35,438 nucleotides of DNA from Candidatus Gastranaerophilales bacterium. Its GTDB lineage: Bacteria > Cyanobacteriota > Vampirovibrionia > Gastranaerophilales > Gastranaerophilaceae. Positions 32,453-35,438 of this stretch are shown in pieces. Below the pieces are notes generated by a model. That model had not been told where the DNA came from, did not search any database, and saw nothing but the letters and a program-made list of their open reading frames with translations. Location of the stretch: positions 1 through 35,438 of the forward strand of contig CALUVJ010000011.1 of assembly GCA_944324195.1 (NCBI GenBank). Reading direction: 5' to 3'. Numbering within the stretch: the stretch's first letter is position 1; each line of letters begins with the position of its first letter. The position numbers and the translations under genes were made by a program.

Positions 32453-32489
32453 TCATACTCCTAAATTTTGTGATTATAATTATTATATC

Positions 32490-32520
32490 AAAAAAGAAGC
32501 AGTCTGATTTAGACTGCTTC
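32490..32520 (-). terminator. Intrinsic terminator overlapping the gcvPA stop codon
   Basis: On the minus strand GAAGCAGTCT (32511-32520), a 5-base loop and AGACTGCTTC (32496-32505) are followed by six T. The gcvPA TAA at 32509-32511 sits at the loop, so the stem's first arm encodes the last residues of the protein. Confidence 0.85.
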
Positions 32521-33747
32521 AATATAATTTACAATATCATCTTCTGTATTCATTTCTGTTGTGCAAACCAGGACGTGCTTGTCATCCAGTCTTATACCGC
32601 CAAGAATATCGGCTTTTTTAAGTTTATCCAAAAACTGTTTAGAATCCTTTACTTCAATGACAAATTCATTAAAAAAGTTTTTATTTAAAGTTTTAATTCC
32701 TTTTCCGTTAAGCATTTTAGACAGTGCATGCGCCATGTTTGCGGAAATAATACCGGTTTGTTTAAAGCCTTCTTCTCCCAGCAGACTCAAATATAAAGTT
32801 GCGGATAGTGCGATTAAAGACTGGTTTGAACAGATGTTGCTGGTTGCTTTTTCCCTTTTAATATGTTGTTCTCTTGTTTGAATTGTCAGAGTAAAAGCTT
32901 GATTACCTTCAGCATCAACGGTTCTTCCGACTAATCTTCCCGGCATTTGGCGCATATAGGCTTCTTTGCAAGCCATAAAACCGGCATGCGGTCCGCCGAA
33001 ATTCATACCTATTCCCAGCGGTTGTATGTCTCCGACAACAATATCGGCTTCTGCCGGCGGTTTGATTACTGCAAGCGCAGAAATATTGGCACATACAATT
33101 AAAATGGTATCTTGCTTTGTAACTTCCGGGATTTCGCCGAAATAGTCAGGGTACTGAATAAGTATGGCGCAGTATTCAGAAACATTTCCCGGAAGTTCTT
33201 CAAACCATTCTATTTCAATATTTTGTGCCCAACAGTAGGTTTTTATGACTTCGCTGTATTCCGGATTTATTTTATTAGATATAAGCACTTTATTTTTCTT
33301 GCCTTTGCCGATTCTGTGTGCCATAAGGACTGCTTCTGCGCAGGCAGTTCCGGCATCATACATAGATGCGTTTGCTATATCCATTCCGGTAATACGTGAA
33401 ATCATTGTTTGATATTCATAAATAACTTGCAGAGTTCCTTGTGAAATTTCCGGTTGATATGGCGTGTATGCAGTCAAAAATTCAAATCTTTGTGCTACAT
33501 AGTTTACACAAGCGGGTATAAACTTGTTATAAACACCGCCGCCCATAAAACAAGCATATTCAGTCTTGTTTTTTCTTGCAAGCTGCCGGATTTTCCGTTG
33601 AGTTTCCAACTCATTTAACGGATTCCCAATGGCAAAATCTTTACATTTTGCAGGAATTTGTTTAAACAAATCTTCAAGACTTGCTTGGGAAATTTCTTTC
33701 AGCATGTCATTTCTGATATCTTTTGTATGAGCTAAAAATTTATTCAT
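32509..33747 (-). CDS. gcvPA: Glycine dehydrogenase (decarboxylating) subunit 1
   Basis: The 412-residue N-terminal half (alpha subunit) of the split P-protein, which decarboxylates glycine in the glycine cleavage complex. It shows 'CFMGGGVYNKFIPACVNYVAQRFEFLTAYTPYQPEISQGTLQVIYEYQTMISRITGMDIANASMYD', typical of GcvPA, and 'LGIGMNFGGPHAGFMACKEAYMRQMPGRLVG'. Usual length is about 440-450, so this copy is slightly short. It overlaps gcvH by one base. The PLP-binding beta subunit gcvPB normally follows, but here a terminator and nupC do, so gcvPB must lie elsewhere. Confidence 0.94.
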   Translation of the reverse strand: MNKFLAHTKDIRNDMLKEISQASLEDLFKQIPAKCKDFAIGNPLNELETQRKIRQLARKNKTEYACFMGGGVYNKFIPACVNYVAQRFEFLTAYTPYQPEISQGTLQVIYEYQTMISRITGMDIANASMYDAGTACAEAVLMAHRIGKGKKNKVLISNKINPEYSEVIKTYCWAQNIEIEWFEELPGNVSEYCAILIQYPDYFGEIPEVTKQDTILIVCANISALAVIKPPAEADIVVGDIQPLGIGMNFGGPHAGFMACKEAYMRQMPGRLVGRTVDAEGNQAFTLTIQTREQHIKREKATSNICSNQSLIALSATLYLSLLGEEGFKQTGIISANMAHALSKMLNGKGIKTLNKNFFNEFVIEVKDSKQFLDKLKKADILGGIRLDDKHVLVCTTEMNTEDDIVNYIEAV

Positions 33748-34121
33748 TATTCTATTTCTTCTTTATAATCTGAGTAATCTAATAAGTCTGCAAATTCGAT
33801 TTGGTCTGCATCAGATTCAATTTTAACAAACCATTTATCTTCAAATGTTTCGTCGTTGAGTAATTCCGGACTATTAACAATTTGTTCATTAATTTCTACT
33901 ACCTTGCCGGATATAGGCATATAAATTTCAGAAGCGGCTTTAACTGACTCAATAGTTGCAAACGCTTCATTTTTAGAAAATTCCGTACCGGTTTCAGGAA
34001 GCTCAACAAAAACAATGTCGCCGAGCTGTTCAATTGCGTAATCAGTAATACCGATTTCATACTTTCCGTCTTGTTCAAGAAGATATTCGTGTGTTTTTGT
34101 GCATAACATACTTTCGTTCAT
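33747..34121 (-). CDS. gcvH: Glycine cleavage system H protein
   Basis: A 124-residue lipoyl carrier that shuttles the aminomethyl group between P, T and L proteins. The lipoyl lysine is Lys61 in 'FATIESVKAASEIYMP', preceded by 'YEIGITDYAIEQLGDIVFVELPE'. It is standard length. The ATG follows GGAG at 9 bases; gcvT ends 29 bases upstream and gcvPA starts within its stop codon. The lipoylation enzymes and L protein are not in the window. Confidence 0.96.
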   Translation of the reverse strand: MNESMLCTKTHEYLLEQDGKYEIGITDYAIEQLGDIVFVELPETGTEFSKNEAFATIESVKAASEIYMPISGKVVEINEQIVNSPELLNDETFEDKWFVKIESDADQIEFADLLDYSDYKEEIE

Positions 34122-34150
34122 TCAAATTGTCTCCTTTATAGCTATTTAAA

Positions 34151-35248
34151 TTATCCTTTATTATTTTTCTTTACAAAAGGGCGTTTTACTATTTCTGCAT
34201 TGTGCAATTTATCTCTTATCATTACTTGAATTGTAGAGCCTACAGTTAAATTGTCAAGGTTTTTTATGTAAGCAAGTGCAATGTTATCCCCTCTGACGGG
34301 AGAGACACCGCCGCTCGTAACGTTTCCGATTTTTTCGCCATTGTAATAAATATCGTATCCGTGTCTTGCGATATTTTTATCCAGCATTTTTAGGCCTATG
34401 AGTTTTTTTTCGATTCCGTGTTCAAGCTGCTCCATTATGTGTTTTTTGCCGTTGTAATCTTCAGTTTTTGTTTTAGAGACAGACCAGCCCAAACCTGCTT
34501 CAACAGGTGTGGTATTTTCATCCAAGTCATTGCCGTAGAGATGTAAAGCAGCTTCTAATCTTAATGTATCTCTGGCTCCCAGCCCGATTGGCTTTATTCC
34601 GAAATTTTTGCCAGCTTCCAGAAGTTTATCCCATAAATATTCTGAAAACTCGTTTTTTACAAGAATTTCAACCCCATCTTCCCCGGTATAACCTGTTCTG
34701 GAAATCCACAAATTTATGTTAAATAATGTAGCGCGTTTTATATTGAAAAATGCCGGAAGATTTTCAACCCCGAGACTTCTTATCAAATCGCAGGCTTTTG
34801 GCCCCTGAACGGCAAGGAGAGAATAGTTGTGGGATTCGTTTATAATTTCAACATTAAAGCCAATTTTATTTCTTACCATCCAATTTAAATCTTCATCAAT
34901 TCTGGATGCGTTAGCTATTATCAAGTACTTATTATCTTCAAGCTTGTATATAATTAAATCATCTATAATTCCGCCATTTTTATTCGTTAATTGACAGTAA
35001 ACTGCTTTATAGTTAACGAGTTTAGTTATGTCCTGCGGTACAAGCTTGTTTAAGAAAGGGAGGGCATCTTGCCCCAATACAATCATTTCTCCCATATGGG
35101 AAACGTCAAACAGACCTGCATTTTCTCTTACGGTTTTGTGTTCTTCAATAATAGAAGAATATTGTACAGGCATGTCCCAGCCTGCAAAATCAACCATTCT
35201 TGCTCCCAGTGCGATATGTTTATCATGTAAAAAAGTCTGTTTAGTCAT
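34151..35248 (-). CDS. gcvT: Glycine cleavage system T protein (aminomethyltransferase)
   Basis: A 365-residue aminomethyltransferase that transfers the one-carbon unit from the H protein to tetrahydrofolate, releasing ammonia. Family marks are 'MVDFAGWDMPVQYSSIIEEHKTVRENAGLFDVSHMGEM', 'GGIIDDLIIYKLED', 'ISRTGYTGEDGVEILV', 'ARDTLRLEAALHLYGNDLDENTTPVEAGLGW' and a C-terminal barrel with 'GNVTSGGVSPV'. It is full length. It is the first gene of gcvT-gcvH-gcvPA with a consensus promoter. The 5' leader is only about 25-30 bases, too short for a glycine riboswitch. Its methylene-tetrahydrofolate product can feed FolD. Confidence 0.97.
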   Translation of the reverse strand: MTKQTFLHDKHIALGARMVDFAGWDMPVQYSSIIEEHKTVRENAGLFDVSHMGEMIVLGQDALPFLNKLVPQDITKLVNYKAVYCQLTNKNGGIIDDLIIYKLEDNKYLIIANASRIDEDLNWMVRNKIGFNVEIINESHNYSLLAVQGPKACDLIRSLGVENLPAFFNIKRATLFNINLWISRTGYTGEDGVEILVKNEFSEYLWDKLLEAGKNFGIKPIGLGARDTLRLEAALHLYGNDLDENTTPVEAGLGWSVSKTKTEDYNGKKHIMEQLEHGIEKKLIGLKMLDKNIARHGYDIYYNGEKIGNVTSGGVSPVRGDNIALAYIKNLDNLTVGSTIQVMIRDKLHNAEIVKRPFVKKNNKG

Positions 35249-35276
35249 AAAATATATTCTCCCCTGCTCCTTTTAT

Positions 35277-35305
35277 ATTGTCTTTATAAATATAGTTCCT
35301 GTCAA
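35277..35305 (-). promoter_or_regulatory. Sigma-70-type promoter of the gcv operon
   Basis: Minus strand: TTGACA (35300-35305), 17 bases, GACAAT (35277-35282), then a short leader with GGGGAG before the gcvT ATG. Confidence 0.65.
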
Positions 35306-35413
35306 GAAATATATGTTTTGATACTTATTATGTAAAATTATGTAACATTAAATAAAAAACATGTTATAGAATATTTAAATGTGGCATATACTATATATAA
35401 GGATATATGCACC

Positions 35414-35438
35414 ATGTTGATTAAGGATAGACTTTTAA
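35414..35438 (+). CDS. Possible start of a gene cut by the window end
   Basis: ATG at 35414 with AAGGA 10 bases upstream opens a frame that is still open at the last base. Upstream, ATACTATATATAAGG (35388-35402) resembles the -10 part of the composite promoters and a TGTAACA core lies near 35341, but the 8-mer and its spacing are not well kept. Only eight codons are visible, so the product cannot be named. Confidence 0.3.

Noticed and set aside
35249-35413. Glycine riboswitch upstream of gcvT
   Set aside because: The promoter at 35277-35305 leaves a leader of about 25-30 bases, far too short for a glycine aptamer, and no aptamer-like stems are seen.

Overview
This AT-rich window reads as a compact chromosome segment of an anaerobic, non-photosynthetic bacterium. 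My best guess is a gut Melainabacteria/Gastranaerophilales lineage related to Cyanobacteria. The basis is the low GC, the DUF512 radical-SAM protein with a PDZ-like N-terminus (a family common in Cyanobacteria and Firmicutes), the mix of ATG/GTG/TTG starts, the absence of photosynthetic or respiratory genes and the many short lineage-specific helical proteins. The assignment is inference and no rRNA is present to test it.

Layout. Positions 1-4250 are accessory-like: small unknown genes, a Gly/Phe- and Asp-rich protein, a YhcH/NanQ-type sugar enzyme, GC-rich intergenic repeats, a 69-bp palindromic element and a candidate small RNA. Positions 4256-5670 carry a zinc-ribbon protein and spmA-spmB. 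Positions 5764-15228 form a probable operon: a giant 2329-residue coiled-coil protein, a GlcD-type FAD oxidase, CutA and an HExxH protein. A TPR membrane protein, nadB-nadC, a 14-residue-repeat mini coiled coil and tRNA-Arg(CCG) follow. Positions 19088-22757 hold a GAF-GGDEF-(degenerate)HD-GYP protein, a PadR regulator and the DUF512 protein. Then come a NarL-type response regulator, a CooC-like ATPase coupled to folD, two small unknown minus-strand genes, and a HEAT-repeat/queC/DUF366/SPOR cluster. A winged-helix protein is followed by a DUF262-like protein. The window ends with nupC and a gcvT-gcvH-gcvPA operon on the minus strand.

Functional themes. One-carbon and glycine metabolism is represented by gcvTHPA and folD, NAD synthesis by nadB and nadC, queuosine-type deazapurine synthesis by queC, nucleoside uptake by nupC, and c-di-GMP signalling by the GGDEF protein.

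The most unusual signal is regulatory. Five intergenic sites share a rigid composite promoter: an 8-mer (TGAAATTC, GGCAATTT or ATCAATTA), exactly 12 bases, then ATACTTTATATAT or a close variant. Two of the five also have a palindromic TTTGT-N-ACAAA site a further 12 bases upstream. Four of these promoters face small or low-complexity proteins of unknown function. The fifth faces a gene-free stretch ending in an intrinsic terminator, which would give an RNA of about 90 nt. A neighbouring small gene has a near-perfect sigma-28 (FliA-type) promoter. Together these suggest a co-regulated set of undescribed small proteins plus one RNA.
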